NCBI RefSeq assembly: GCF_019457635.1
Contig: NZ_CP080412.1
Span: 3,844,001 to 3,908,000, forward strand
Reading direction: 5' to 3'
DNA length: 64,000 nt
Origin: Shewanella mangrovisoli
Lineage (GTDB): Bacteria; Pseudomonadota; Gammaproteobacteria; Enterobacterales; Shewanellaceae
A program made the position numbers and the translations under genes. Positions 28,815-38,955 of the stretch are shown one piece after another (position 1 is the stretch's first letter; every line of letters starts with the position of its first letter). Below the pieces are notes generated by a model, which saw only the letters and a program-made list of their open reading frames with translations, ran no database searches and was not told the DNA's origin.

Positions 28815-30018
28815 GACGTTTTACTCTCCGTTTGATGTTGGCACGGGCCACCAGATAATCGAACAGTGGTGCCCACAGGTTGGCGAACAGGATGGCTAAC
28901 ATCACGCCTTCTGGCATTTTGGGGTTAGCCACACGGATAAGGATGGTCATAAAACCAATCAGCGCGCCGTAGGCAAACTTGCCTTGGCGGGTGTAAGAGG
29001 TCGTTACCGGATCGGTCGCCATAAACATCATCGCGATAGCAAAGCCGCCCGTGACTAAGTGCCATGTCCAAGGCATTGCCATCATCTGGTTAGTGCTTGA
29101 ACCAATAACATTGAACAAGGTTGCAGTGGCAATCATGCCCAGCATCACACCCACCACGATGCGCCAGTCGGCTAAACGGGTGATAAGCAGTAATAACCCA
29201 CCGAGCAAAACAGCAAGCGTGCTGGTTTCACCAATCGCGCCTACGGTAAAGCCGAAGAAATTATTCCACCAGTTAGGATCGCTAAAGGCGCTGTACCAAG
29301 CGTAATCGGCAAATTGCAACTTACCGGCAGCGGCTTGTGCTAAGGCAGTCGCGCCTGAAAAGCCATCTACGGCAACCAGTTGCTTAACGGTTGACACTTC
29401 AGAAGGGTAGGCAAAATAGATAAACGCTAAACCTGCTAATGCGGGGTTAAGGAAGTTGTATCCCATGCCACCAAACAGCTCTTTGGCAATCACTACCCCA
29501 AAACTAATCCCCATCACCACCAGCCAGAGTGGAATCGAAACGGGTAAAATCAGCGTAAATAACAAGGCAGTGACGAAGAAGCCTTCGTGCAATTCTTGGC
29601 GACGCACCTTGGCAAACACCACTTCCCAGAACAGGCTGGTCAGCAAGGCCGTTAAGTAAATCGGCAGATAAAAACTTAAGCCGTAGAGGAACAGGCCAAT
29701 CACACCTGTCTCGGCACTTAAGCCACCGCTTAAGGCATTAAACAGCGCGAGTTTCCAGGTTTCTGGCGTGGTTAAGCCGCTTGCTAGTGCGAGCTGTGCC
29801 TGTAACCCTACGTTATATAAGCCAAATAAAATGGCGGGTAATAAACAAAGGCCCACTAAGGTCATGGTACGTTTTACGTCAATGGCGTCACGTACGTGTA
29901 CTTGTCCCTTAGTGCTGCGACCACTGGCGATCACCAATGAGCGCACAAAGCCCTTCATCGATTTCCCCGTGGCGTAGTAGTCGTCCTGTAAATCAGGTTT
30001 TTTAGGTTGTGTCGTCAT
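28804..30018 (-). CDS. nqrB: Na+-NQR subunit B (covalent FMN, riboflavin)
   Basis: The 404-residue polytopic subunit carries the second covalent FMN at the Thr of GFSGATALAQ (about residue 224) and the ubiquinone site. GGMGYNFLNPALAGLAF is the family signature. Its start codon overlaps the nqrA stop (TAATG), implying coupled translation. Confidence 0.97.
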   Translation of the reverse strand: MTTQPKKPDLQDDYYATGKSMKGFVRSLVIASGRSTKGQVHVRDAIDVKRTMTLVGLCLLPAILFGLYNVGLQAQLALASGLTTPETWKLALFNALSGGLSAETGVIGLFLYGLSFYLPIYLTALLTSLFWEVVFAKVRRQELHEGFFVTALLFTLILPVSIPLWLVVMGISFGVVIAKELFGGMGYNFLNPALAGLAFIYFAYPSEVSTVKQLVAVDGFSGATALAQAAAGKLQFADYAWYSAFSDPNWWNNFFGFTVGAIGETSTLAVLLGGLLLLITRLADWRIVVGVMLGMIATATLFNVIGSSTNQMMAMPWTWHLVTGGFAIAMMFMATDPVTTSYTRQGKFAYGALIGFMTILIRVANPKMPEGVMLAILFANLWAPLFDYLVARANIKRRVKRHGI

Positions 30019-31388
30019 TAACCTTCCCTCTCGATAACATCTAGACAGGCACGTAACTCTTTACCGAAGTCATACTTGCCGGGGCACACAAAGGTACATA
30101 GGGCTAAATCTTCTTCATCTAATTCCAGTGCGCCTAGGGCCTGCGCCTCATCGGTATCTCGCACGACTAAATCACGCACCAGCAGAGTGGGTAAAATATC
30201 TAATGGCATAACGCGATCGAGCTGACCAAAGGCCATCATGGCGCGGTGAGAGCCGCCCTGATGGGTGGTAAATTCGAAGGACTTAGTCAAGCCAAATAAA
30301 CGGGAGGTCACCGCGCGGGTGATAGAGAACTTGTCCGAACCGCCACGCACCCAAGGCAAAATTTGGTGCTCGGCATCTTCGGCGAGAACCGATACCTGAT
30401 TGTGGAAGCGACCTAAAAAGTCATGCACGCCCCTCGCGGTATGGCCCGATAACACAGAGCCTGACACCACACGGTTATGGCCAGGTTTAATCTCATCGGC
30501 CACTAAGGCACTCAGCTCTGCACCTAACTGAGTGCGCAGTAAACGTGGGTTAAGCACACTCGGGCCACCCAGCGCTACTACGCGGTCGGTATAGAGTTCA
30601 CCGGTTTGGAATAGCTTGCCGTAGGCGATAACGTCTTGATAGCCGATATGCCACACTTGGCGCTCTAAGCTCGCTGGCAAGGTAAAATGAATGTGAGTCC
30701 CGGCTAATCCGGCAGGATGTACCCCAGCAAAACGACGTACTTGTACTTTAGGTAAATCGGCGCCGACTAAGGCTTCGCCCTTATCTTGGCAGAGGTAAAC
30801 CTTACCTTCGGTTAAATGACTCAGTACCGCTAAGCCCGCCTTAAAGGCATCGCTCTGTTCGGCAATAATCAACCTAGGATCGGCGGCGAGTGGATTGGTA
30901 TCCATAGCCGTCACGAAAATACCCGCAGGATTGGCATCGAGTGCGGGAACGCGTGAGAAAGGACGGGTACGCAGCGCCGTCCACAGACCGCTCTGAACCA
31001 ACTGAGCTTGAACAACTGCAGCTGAGAGTGCCTGAATATCAGAGTGGATATCGAAACGGATCTGCTCATCGGCGTCTAAGCCATTGCAGCGGATCACCAC
31101 GGATTGCAACACCCGACGTTCACCACGGTGGATTGCAACAATCTCACCACTGGCGGGAGCGGTAAACAGCAAGCCCTTTGTTTTTTTATCTTCAAACAAA
31201 GGTTGGCCTTTTTTGACCTTATCGCCGACTTCCACCAACATAGTCGGTTTTAAGCCAACATACTCCTCACCCAACAAAGCCACTTGGGATGGCCTGTTAC
31301 CGGGTTCGATGATCTGCCTAGGCTCACCCGAAATCGGCAAGTCGAGACCTTTTTTGATCGTTATAACTTGGTTTGAAAAATCTGCCAT
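30018..31388 (-). CDS. nqrA: Na+-NQR subunit A
   Basis: The first subunit of the operon, a cytoplasmic-side protein with [15 protein letters not shown] and [11 protein letters not shown] (biotinyl-lipoyl-like fold near the N-terminus). ATG at 31388 gives 456 residues beginning MADFSNQV; a TTG at 31400 would add four residues but neither has a strong ribosome site. The 465-bp upstream region must hold the operon promoter. Confidence 0.95.
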   Translation of the reverse strand: MADFSNQVITIKKGLDLPISGEPRQIIEPGNRPSQVALLGEEYVGLKPTMLVEVGDKVKKGQPLFEDKKTKGLLFTAPASGEIVAIHRGERRVLQSVVIRCNGLDADEQIRFDIHSDIQALSAAVVQAQLVQSGLWTALRTRPFSRVPALDANPAGIFVTAMDTNPLAADPRLIIAEQSDAFKAGLAVLSHLTEGKVYLCQDKGEALVGADLPKVQVRRFAGVHPAGLAGTHIHFTLPASLERQVWHIGYQDVIAYGKLFQTGELYTDRVVALGGPSVLNPRLLRTQLGAELSALVADEIKPGHNRVVSGSVLSGHTARGVHDFLGRFHNQVSVLAEDAEHQILPWVRGGSDKFSITRAVTSRLFGLTKSFEFTTHQGGSHRAMMAFGQLDRVMPLDILPTLLVRDLVVRDTDEAQALGALELDEEDLALCTFVCPGKYDFGKELRACLDVIEREG

Positions 31389-31853
31389 CACAAATATCAA
31401 CCATGAAAATTTTTAGATAAATTTAGGGTAGATGTTTGTTAACAGATAATCCGATATTGGCGTCACATTCCGCCGCAATTTCGTAAGTAATATACGTAAA
31501 TTCGCGCCATTTTGTGACATAGATTCACATCGATTACAGCCTAAAGTTGCAAATGTAGTTTTATAACAAATAATTCATAATTTCTGCATTTCTGATTTAG
31601 TTTTGACTTAACTAGATAAAAACTGACAAAAATCTCCCCTTTCAGCCCAGAATTAACACAAAGGTTCAAAACCTTGAGTCAGTGATGAATTCATGTGCAA
31701 TCCAATCTGCGCGCTCCGCAATCCTGCTGCAACGCCCGGCTTTAAAGCATTGGTTATTTTTACTGCAGTAAAATGTTTGACGCCCTATTAACCTTTGCTT
31801 TACAGCAAAAGCTTGATAGCCTCGGACTAAGATAGTTTCCGTAGGAGAAATAG
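31389..31853. promoter_or_regulatory. nqrA / aldo-keto reductase divergent spacer
   Basis: This AT-rich, gene-free 465 bp carries both promoters. A CRP-like site TGTGA-N7-TCACA lies at 31513-31529, but the spacing is one base longer than the consensus. No small ORF with a good ribosome site is seen. Confidence 0.4.
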
Positions 31854-32894
31854 ATGGAATACAGACGCATACCGCATTCTAATCTCGAGGTGAGCAAAAT
31901 CTGTTTAGGCACTATGACTTGGGGTGAACAAAATACCCAAGCCGAAGCCTTCGCACAGCTAGACTACGCCATCGGCAGTGGCATCAACTTTATTGACACT
32001 GCGGAAATGTACCCTGTGCCGCCCAAGCCGGAAACCCAAGGGGAAACCGAGCGCATTTTGGGCCAATACATTAAGGCCCGAGGCAACCGTGATGACCTAG
32101 TGATCGCCACTAAAATTGCCGCACCCGGCGGCAAGAGTGACTATATTCGCAAGAACATGGCGCTGGACTGGAACAATATCCATCAAGCGGTCGATGCCTC
32201 ACTCGAACGTCTGCAAATCGATACTATCGATCTCTACCAAGTGCATTGGCCAGACCGCAATACCAACTTCTTCGGGGAATTATTTTACGACGAGCAAGAG
32301 ATTGAGCAGCAAACGCCAATCCTCGAGACCCTCGAAGCCCTCGCCGAAGTCATTCGCCAAGGTAAAGTGCGCTATATCGGCGTATCGAACGAAACCCCTT
32401 GGGGACTGATGAAGTATCTGCAACTGGCGGAAAAACACGGCCTGCCGCGCATTGTTACCGTGCAAAACCCCTATAACCTGCTCAACCGCAGCTTTGAAGT
32501 GGGCATGAGTGAAATCAGCCATCGCGAAGAGTTGCCACTGCTGGCTTACTCGCCCTTGGCCTTTGGTGCCTTAAGCGGTAAATATTGCAATAACCAATGG
32601 CCAGAAGGCGCGCGCTTAACCCTGTTTAAACGCTTCGCCCGTTACACGGGTACGCAAATGGCACTCGATGCCACGGCTGCCTACGTAGACTTAGCCCGCG
32701 AGTTTAATCTCTCCCCCGCGCAAATGGCGTTAGCCTTTGTTAACTCGCGTAAATTTGTTGGTTCAAACATCATTGGCGCCACGGACTTATACCAGCTGAA
32801 AGAGAATATCGACAGCTTAAAGGTCAGCCTCTCCCCCGAGTTACTCAGCCGTCTAAATGCACTCTCAGATCAATTTAGATTGCCCTGCCCTTAG
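31854..32894 (+). CDS. tas: NADP(H)-dependent aldo/keto reductase (Tas-like)
   Basis: The 346-residue TIM-barrel oxidoreductase has the catalytic Asp and Tyr in FIDTAEMYPVPPKPETQG, the Lys in VIATKIAAPG and the His in YQVHWPDRNTNFFG. The inserted segment around YFGEL-like FFGELFYDE and the PKPETQGETERILG stretch match E. coli Tas. Physiological substrate unknown. GGAG precedes the ATG. The gene stands alone. Confidence 0.88.
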   Translation: MEYRRIPHSNLEVSKICLGTMTWGEQNTQAEAFAQLDYAIGSGINFIDTAEMYPVPPKPETQGETERILGQYIKARGNRDDLVIATKIAAPGGKSDYIRKNMALDWNNIHQAVDASLERLQIDTIDLYQVHWPDRNTNFFGELFYDEQEIEQQTPILETLEALAEVIRQGKVRYIGVSNETPWGLMKYLQLAEKHGLPRIVTVQNPYNLLNRSFEVGMSEISHREELPLLAYSPLAFGALSGKYCNNQWPEGARLTLFKRFARYTGTQMALDATAAYVDLAREFNLSPAQMALAFVNSRKFVGSNIIGATDLYQLKENIDSLKVSLSPELLSRLNALSDQFRLPCP

Positions 32895-33074
32895 CTCTTA
32901 AAAGAGCGCTAACAATGAGCTGTTAAATTGCGTTTTTAAACAAGCCTCTAAAGTGAGTGGCCAAAGTGCCACTCACTTGAGTCACAGATTGATTGTCCAT
33001 CACAGCGGTACCCTAATCGCAGCGATAGCCATTACAATAGCGGTCTATAAGACAGCAAAAGTCGAGAAATCCAG

Positions 33075-33497
33075 ATGAAACAGGCCATTGTCCATATTGC
33101 ACTCGTCGTAAGAGATTACGATGAGGCGATTGATTTTTATGTCAATAAACTCAAATTCGAGTTGATTGAAGACAGCTATCAACCCGAGCAAGATAAACGC
33201 TGGGTCGTGGTCGCTCCGCCAAATTCCAGTGGTACCGCCTTATTGTTAGCCAAGGCTTCTAAGCCGGAGCAAGAACCCTTTATCGGTAATCAAGCCGGCG
33301 GCCGTGTGTTTCTGTTCTTAAATACCGATGATTTTTGGCGCGATTATCACCATATGCAATCCATTGGGATCCGCTTTATTCGTGAGCCGCAGCAGCAGGA
33401 TTACGGCACCGTTGCCGTGTTCGAGGACCTCTATGGCAACCGTTGGGATTTACTGCAATTAAGCCCTAATCATCCCATGGCCAAAAGATGCCAATAA
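33075..33497 (+). CDS. VOC (glyoxalase/bleomycin resistance) family protein
   Basis: The 140-residue single VOC domain has two beta-alpha-beta-beta-beta halves: VHIALVVRDYDEAIDFYVNK and later GTVAVFEDLYGNRWDLLQL. His, Glu and similar metal positions are plausible (VHIAL, FEDLYGNRW). Members range from dioxygenases to resistance proteins; no function is assigned. Confidence 0.85.
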   Translation: MKQAIVHIALVVRDYDEAIDFYVNKLKFELIEDSYQPEQDKRWVVVAPPNSSGTALLLAKASKPEQEPFIGNQAGGRVFLFLNTDDFWRDYHHMQSIGIRFIREPQQQDYGTVAVFEDLYGNRWDLLQLSPNHPMAKRCQ

Positions 33498-33671
33498 CAG
33501 TGCAAAAGACTGAGCCGATAGCCAAGTAAAAAACAGAAGAAGCGTTAACTAAGTGACGCTGCGAGTAGCAGCTAAGTGCTTATCTAATTGAATAACCAAT
33601 TGAATTAACCACGCAGCTTGATGATAATCGCTTGGCTATTTAATCGCGTTATTCTTCACTTAGGAGTTGAA

Positions 33672-34199
33672 ATGGATTTCCCTCAGTTTACCTATCACCC
33701 TCATCCCCTCGATACTGGCGCCGTGATCGCAAGCGATGCGACCTGCGAATGTTGCGGCCAAGCACGGGGATTTATCTGCAGCTCAGGAATGTATTGCAGG
33801 GACAATGTTGAAGCTATCTGCCCTTGGTGCGTTGCCGATGGTAGCGCCGCAGACAAATTTAATGGCCATTTTGTCGACGATTACCCGCTGCTCGAAGCGG
33901 GGCTGGATATCGCCATAGTGAAGGATGTGGCGGAAAGAACACCGGGATATGTCTCCTGGCAACAGGAAGTCTGGCAATCCCACTGTAATGATGCCTGCGA
34001 GTTTCATGGCGATGCCGAACTCGCCGATTTACAAGCCTTGCAGGGCGAAGCATTGGAAGACTTTTTAGCCGAATACTTACCCAACCATGCCCTATGGCAA
34101 AAACTCTTATCTAGCTACCAAAAGGGTGGCAACCCGGCCATTTACAAGTTTAAGTGCCGCCACTGCCAGCAAGCGATTTTTACCTTAGATTGCCACTGA
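33672..34199 (+). CDS. CbrC family (UPF0167) protein
   Basis: ATG at 33672 follows TAGGAG and gives a 175-residue protein (MDFPQFTYHPHPL) with several Cys pairs: CECCGQARGFIC, ICPWCVADG and FKCRHCQQAIF, suggesting metal binding. The layout is that of CbrC-like proteins; E. coli CbrC is linked to colicin E2 tolerance. A longer frame starts at 33618 but lacks support. Confidence 0.85.
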   Translation: MDFPQFTYHPHPLDTGAVIASDATCECCGQARGFICSSGMYCRDNVEAICPWCVADGSAADKFNGHFVDDYPLLEAGLDIAIVKDVAERTPGYVSWQQEVWQSHCNDACEFHGDAELADLQALQGEALEDFLAEYLPNHALWQKLLSSYQKGGNPAIYKFKCRHCQQAIFTLDCH

Positions 34200-34399
34200 A
34201 CCAGTTTTATAACTAAAAGTTAACTAGACTCGGTCAATGTAAATCAATTAAGGTCAGTTTGTGGATTAGATAAGGCTAAAGCAAATTGGCCTGCATCAGC
34301 GACCCAGGTTGCCTGACGCAGGCGCATGCTTTAGCTTATTTCAACAGGGATATGTGCTTCCCGATAAGACTAACGGCTAAACCTTAACCAATAACAATA

Positions 34400-34690
34400 A
34401 TGGCTTATCATCAATTTCGGACTCATAAAAAGTGGCCTTGGTTGCTGCTCAGTGTATGGCTACTGGTTACCCAGTGCTTTGCGCTGACCCATTACACCGA
34501 ACACAGTCTGGAACATGAACACACCCATTGTATTGTCTGCGATTTTGGCCATGATACCAGTGCAAGTCCGGCATCTATGCCCGTGCTACCACTGGATTTG
34601 CAACATGCCGATCATCGTGCCACCGCCGCCTATCAAGCCCCCAGCTTAGCCCACATCCGCCATGTTGATGCGCGCGCCCCTCCCTTTTAG
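34400..34690 (+). CDS. Small exported His/Cys protein, putative zinc chaperone
   Basis: The 96-residue product has a membrane/signal segment (WPWLLLSVWLLVTQCFALT) followed by a cluster of metal-type residues: HYTEHSLEHEHTHCIVCDFGHD. Proteins of this kind beside TonB receptors have been annotated as zinc-uptake chaperones. It lies 57 bp before a ZnuD-like receptor on the same strand, which supports a role in zinc handling. This is inference; no enzymatic domain is present. Confidence 0.65.
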   Translation: MAYHQFRTHKKWPWLLLSVWLLVTQCFALTHYTEHSLEHEHTHCIVCDFGHDTSASPASMPVLPLDLQHADHRATAAYQAPSLAHIRHVDARAPPF

Positions 34691-34747
34691 AAAGCAAATT
34701 CAAAAACTTAAAAATTAATTTTTTGCTTATCTACAAGGAAAGGCACA

Positions 34748-37024
34748 ATGAAACTTGCACTATCTTCAATAGCGCTTGCGGTCGCGAGCGTGTGTTCATC
34801 GGCTATGGCCGCAGAGCTTCAAGGCCAAGTCACTGATCAACAAGGTAACGCGCTCGCCAATGCCCGCGTCAGTGTTGACGGCGGTAACAGCACAACCACA
34901 GATGCCCAAGGCCAGTATCAACTCAAGATTGCCGATAATAGTCACCTGCACCTACACGTGAGTCATGCGAATTTTAAACATAGCGATCAAGAGATTAGCT
35001 CAAAGACAGGTTTGCTCATTCAAGATGTGACGCTGAGCCAAACCCCGATGGAAAATATTGTGGTAACCGCATCGCCCCTCGCCCGCTCGGCCCTCGAAAG
35101 CACTACGCCCATCAGCGTATTGACCGAGGATCAACTCAAACTCAACACCGAACCCACCTTGGGCGACACCTTAGAAAAACTCCCCGGCGTACAGGCCTCT
35201 CACTTTGGTGCGGGCGCCAGTCGGCCGATTATCCGCGGCATGGGCGGCCCCAGAGTACAAGTGCTTGAAAATGGCCTGTCGGTTGGCGATGCCTCTACCG
35301 TATCGGCAGACCATGCCGTGACCTCCGAGGCAGCCTCGGCGCAGCAGATTGAAATTCTTCGCGGTCCAGGCACCCTACTCTATGGCAATGGCGCCATCGG
35401 CGGTGTCGTCAATGTGGTCGATACCCGCTACAGCGAAACCCCAATCGATGAAGTGACAGGGCACTTTGGCGCTCGCTATGACAGCGCCAATCATGGCCAA
35501 ACCTACAATGGCGAACTCAACGGCGGTAATGGCCAGTTCAACTGGCATCTGGATGGCACCCACAGAAAAACCGAGGATGTGGACATTCCCGGAAATGCCA
35601 TTGCCGATATGCCAACCACCCACGGCACCTTAGCCAATAGCCAACTCAAACTCGATGATTACGCCGCAGGCGTTGGTTATACGGGGGATTCGGGTTTTGT
35701 TAGCGTCTCCGGCGCGCGCACCGAATCCAACTACGGCATCCCCAGCCGTGGTGAGGCCGATGCACCCAATATCACCATCGACTTACAGAAAACCGCTTGG
35801 CAATTACATAGCGGGCTACTCGACCCCTTTGCTGGTTTTAGTAAGTTAAAATTCGACGCTGCCTATAGCGATTATCAACACGCCGAGGAAGAAGATGGCG
35901 TTGCTGGCACCACCTTTTTCAACAAGCAGAGCGAAGCACGTTTAAGCCTAAACAATCATCCTTGGGGCGAATGGCAAGGCACTCTGGGGCTACATGCGGT
36001 GCACCGTGACTTTGCGGTGGAAGGCGACGAAGCCCTGACCCCCGACAGTAAAACGGACACTCTCGCCGCCTTTATCGTGCAAGAACGTAAGCTGGGTGAT
36101 TTTCGCTTTGAACTCGGCGGTCGCCTCGAGCATTACCGCCTCGCGCCCGATAGCATGCAGCTCGACACGCTTAATGGTGAGCAAGAGTATCAACCTAATG
36201 ATTTAACAGATAATAATGTGACGTTGTCTGCGGGCGTGGTGTGGGACTTTAGTCCATCATACAACCTAGGGCTGTCACTCACCCGCGCCGAACGCTCGGC
36301 CACTGCCGAAGAGCTTTACAGCTACGGGCCACACGATGCGACTCAAAGCTTTGAGCTTGGATCGCAATTTAGCCTAGAGAATGGCCAAATCGTTGCCAAC
36401 AGCGGCAGTAACGATAGGGAAATCGCCAACAATATCGACCTCACACTGCGTAAGCTGGACGGTGCATGGACAGGTTCACTCAGCCTCGCCTATAACCGAG
36501 TTAATAACTTCTACTATGAGCGCAATACTGGACTGGTTGCCTCGGATCTGGTCAACAGCGATGAAGAAGGCGATATGCCGGTTTATCAATATACTCAAGG
36601 CGATGCGGATCTTTATTCCATCGAGGCGCAGGCAACGATTCCATTTAATGATCTCTGGTCACTCGGGCTCTTTAGCGACTACACCCGCGGCAAACTCGTC
36701 GATGGCGGTAACTTACCGCAAATATCGCCGATGCGTGTCGGCTCGACATTAAACTTCGATCTGCAGCAGTGGCACGCAGAGTTAGGCGCCATAGGCTATG
36801 CCCGCCAAACCGACACCGCCGACAATGAGACCGAAACCGCAGGCTATGCCCTAGTGAATGCGGCCGCCACTTATCACTGGTACACCTCAAGCGGCGATAT
36901 TTTGGTTTATCTCAAAGGCACTAACCTGCTTAATCAGGAGGCCCGCCCCCATACTTCCTTACTCAAGGATTATGCGCCGTTAATGGGGCGCAACCTGATG
37001 CTAGGAGTCACCTATAACTTTTAA
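34748..37024 (+). CDS. TonB-dependent receptor, ZnuD-like
   Basis: The 758-residue outer-membrane protein has a signal peptide, a carboxypeptidase-regulatory-like domain (about 23-100), a plug domain and a C-terminal barrel ending in YNF. The plug holds TLGDTLEKLPGVQASHFG, RPIIRGMGGPRVQVLENG and VSADHAVTSEAASAQQIEIL, close to what I recall of the zinc receptor ZnuD. It likely imports zinc or a zinc complex with TonB. AAGGAAAGG precedes the ATG. It forms a probable two-gene operon with the upstream His/Cys protein. Confidence 0.88.
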   Translation: MKLALSSIALAVASVCSSAMAAELQGQVTDQQGNALANARVSVDGGNSTTTDAQGQYQLKIADNSHLHLHVSHANFKHSDQEISSKTGLLIQDVTLSQTPMENIVVTASPLARSALESTTPISVLTEDQLKLNTEPTLGDTLEKLPGVQASHFGAGASRPIIRGMGGPRVQVLENGLSVGDASTVSADHAVTSEAASAQQIEILRGPGTLLYGNGAIGGVVNVVDTRYSETPIDEVTGHFGARYDSANHGQTYNGELNGGNGQFNWHLDGTHRKTEDVDIPGNAIADMPTTHGTLANSQLKLDDYAAGVGYTGDSGFVSVSGARTESNYGIPSRGEADAPNITIDLQKTAWQLHSGLLDPFAGFSKLKFDAAYSDYQHAEEEDGVAGTTFFNKQSEARLSLNNHPWGEWQGTLGLHAVHRDFAVEGDEALTPDSKTDTLAAFIVQERKLGDFRFELGGRLEHYRLAPDSMQLDTLNGEQEYQPNDLTDNNVTLSAGVVWDFSPSYNLGLSLTRAERSATAEELYSYGPHDATQSFELGSQFSLENGQIVANSGSNDREIANNIDLTLRKLDGAWTGSLSLAYNRVNNFYYERNTGLVASDLVNSDEEGDMPVYQYTQGDADLYSIEAQATIPFNDLWSLGLFSDYTRGKLVDGGNLPQISPMRVGSTLNFDLQQWHAELGAIGYARQTDTADNETETAGYALVNAAATYHWYTSSGDILVYLKGTNLLNQEARPHTSLLKDYAPLMGRNLMLGVTYNF

Positions 37025-37040
37025 CCCCAGACCATAAACC

Positions 37041-37070
37041 AAAAAGCGAAGCCATTTGGCTTCGCTTTTT
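37041..37070. terminator. Bidirectional terminator
   Basis: A perfect A5-GCGAAGCC/GGCTTCGC-T5 hairpin lies between the converging TonB receptor and dbpA genes. Confidence 0.92.
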
Positions 37071-37087
37071 AATCACTGAACTGCGGG

Positions 37088-38491
37088 TTATTTCATTAAC
37101 CACGCGCGGTAAGACTTACCCTTAATGCGGCCGCTGGTGATTTTGCTCAGCGCCTTTTTAGCGACTTTGCGATTTACCGCCACATAGGCGCGGTAGTCGG
37201 TTACAAGGATTTTGCCGACCTGCGAGCCTTCGATACCATTCTCCCCAGTGAGGGCCCCGAGGATATCGCCGGGGCGAAGCTTCTCTTTTTTACCACCATC
37301 GATTTGAAGGGTGATCATGGTTGGCGCATTGGGCGCTGTGCCCAGCAAACTTAATGATGGCAAGGCTTCGCTCTGAATATCTCGCTCTAAATACTCTTCT
37401 AACAGGGCAATCTTGTAGCCATCTTGATCGTCAAAGAAGGTAAAAGCCGCACCCTTACTGCCCGCACGGCCGGTACGGCCAATACGGTGAATATGCACTT
37501 CGGTATCATAGGCCACGTGGTAGTTAAATACCGCGTCCAGTGCATCGATATCTAAACCACGGGCAGCCACGTCGGTCGCCACCAACACACAGGCACTCTT
37601 GTTGGCAAATTGCAGCAGGGTTTCATCCCGGTCGCGCTGTTCTAAATCCCCATGTAGGGCGATAACGCTAAAGCCAGCATCACTTAGTTCATCGGCCACT
37701 TTTTGGGTTTCGCGCTTGGTATTACAAAACACCACGGCGCTCTCGGGCTTACGATCCAGCAGCAATAATTGCAGCGCCTGCATGCGCGCCTTGTCGTCAT
37801 CCAAGTGGTAGAAATGCTGCTCGATGGTGCTCTTTTCGTGGGTCACGGCCACTTTCACCATCACTGGGTCGTACATAATTTGCTTAGCAATCGACTGAAT
37901 TTGCTCGGGGAAGGTCGCACTAAACAGCAGGGTTTGGCGCTCGCGTGGCGACTGCTCGATAATCGCATCGAGCTGTGGCTGAAAGCCCATTTCCAGCATA
38001 CGGTCGGCTTCGTCCAGTACGAGCATATTCAGGTTGCTTAGGTCTAAACGGTTACGCTCTAAGTGATCGACAATCCGCCCTGGCGTTCCGACGATAATGT
38101 GGGCGCCATGCTCGAGCGAACCAATTTGCGGCCCCATAGGCACGCCGCCGCAGAGGGTGAGCACTTTTACGTTGTGAATACCACGCGCCAGTGTGCGGAT
38201 CTCCTGCGCCACTTGGTCGGCCAGTTCGCGGGTTGGACACAGCACTAAGGTTTGAATGCGAAAACGCTTCACATCTAACTTGTTCAGCAGACCTAAACCG
38301 AAGGCCGCCGTTTTACCCGAACCCGTCTTGCCCTGACCAATCACATCCTCGCCCGCTAAAATGGCTGGCAGACTCTGCGCCTGAATTGGCGTCATTTCGT
38401 GATAGCCCATAGTGGTAAGGTTCTCAAGCAGTTCGGGTTTTAGCTTAAGAGTCGAGAAAGCCATTGAAGGCTGAGTGTCTGAATTGCTCAA
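37088..38491 (-). CDS. dbpA: ATP-dependent RNA helicase DbpA
   Basis: DbpA is a DEAD-box helicase that is activated by 23S rRNA hairpin 92 and acts in 50S assembly. Motifs in order: Q motif (GYHEMTPIQAQSLP), GQGKTGSGKTAAF (I), DEAD in VLDEADRML (II), SAT (III), and HRIGRTGRAGSKG (VI), then the C-terminal RNA-binding domain (GDILGALTGENGIEGSQVGKI) that marks DbpA. TTG at 38491 has AGGA at a good distance; ATG at 38464 is an alternative. The frame extends to 38539. Confidence 0.93.
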   Translation of the reverse strand: MSNSDTQPSMAFSTLKLKPELLENLTTMGYHEMTPIQAQSLPAILAGEDVIGQGKTGSGKTAAFGLGLLNKLDVKRFRIQTLVLCPTRELADQVAQEIRTLARGIHNVKVLTLCGGVPMGPQIGSLEHGAHIIVGTPGRIVDHLERNRLDLSNLNMLVLDEADRMLEMGFQPQLDAIIEQSPRERQTLLFSATFPEQIQSIAKQIMYDPVMVKVAVTHEKSTIEQHFYHLDDDKARMQALQLLLLDRKPESAVVFCNTKRETQKVADELSDAGFSVIALHGDLEQRDRDETLLQFANKSACVLVATDVAARGLDIDALDAVFNYHVAYDTEVHIHRIGRTGRAGSKGAAFTFFDDQDGYKIALLEEYLERDIQSEALPSLSLLGTAPNAPTMITLQIDGGKKEKLRPGDILGALTGENGIEGSQVGKILVTDYRAYVAVNRKVAKKALSKITSGRIKGKSYRAWLMK

Positions 38492-38955
38492 GGCGAATAT
38501 CCTGTGGTGGGTAACCCGCGCTGGCATAAACTCAGGCAAGTCACTGAAATTGCATAGTGTTACTAATTAAATACGCTTATCGCTTCGGGGCGTTTAGCCA
38601 TTTGTTTAGGCCTTTATTTCTGGCGGTTAACCTTAACTAAAGCCTTTAAACTAACCTCTAACTGAGCCATGCCAGTCGTGCAATCAGGCTAAGTCGGCAA
38701 CTAGCTGCGCTTAGTCTTATCCGCACCATCCCAAAGCTCGGCTATTGTAGCAATAAAGCGTGCCCTTTTCCTGAAGTCTTTCGCTTAACCACCAAAGCAG
38801 GCTTTATTGCCTGCTTTAAAGAGAGTCATTAATAAGAAGCGCGCGAACAAAAAGCCCTGCATTGGCAGGGCTTAGTGAGTGTGACTTACGGAAAAACAAG
38901 CTTTGTACTAGCGGTGTTTTTCAAGCGAGGAGTCAAGATTTAAAGCAAGGAAGCC
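38492..38955. other. Gene-free stretch between dbpA and the pirin gene
   Basis: It contains the dbpA promoter and the pirin terminator. No ORF, repeat or RNA structure stands out otherwise. Confidence 0.5.
38849..38874 (-). terminator. Terminator after the pirin gene
   Basis: On the minus strand the AGCCCTGC/GCAGGGCT stem is followed by TTTTTG, about 80 bp past the pirin stop. Confidence 0.8.

Noticed and set aside
31513..31529. CRP site upstream of nqrA
   Set aside because: TGTGA and TCACA are separated by seven bases instead of six, so it is not claimed as a CRP operator.
34200..34399. Zur box before the putative zinc-uptake genes
   Set aside because: No convincing TGTTATA-type palindrome was found by eye.
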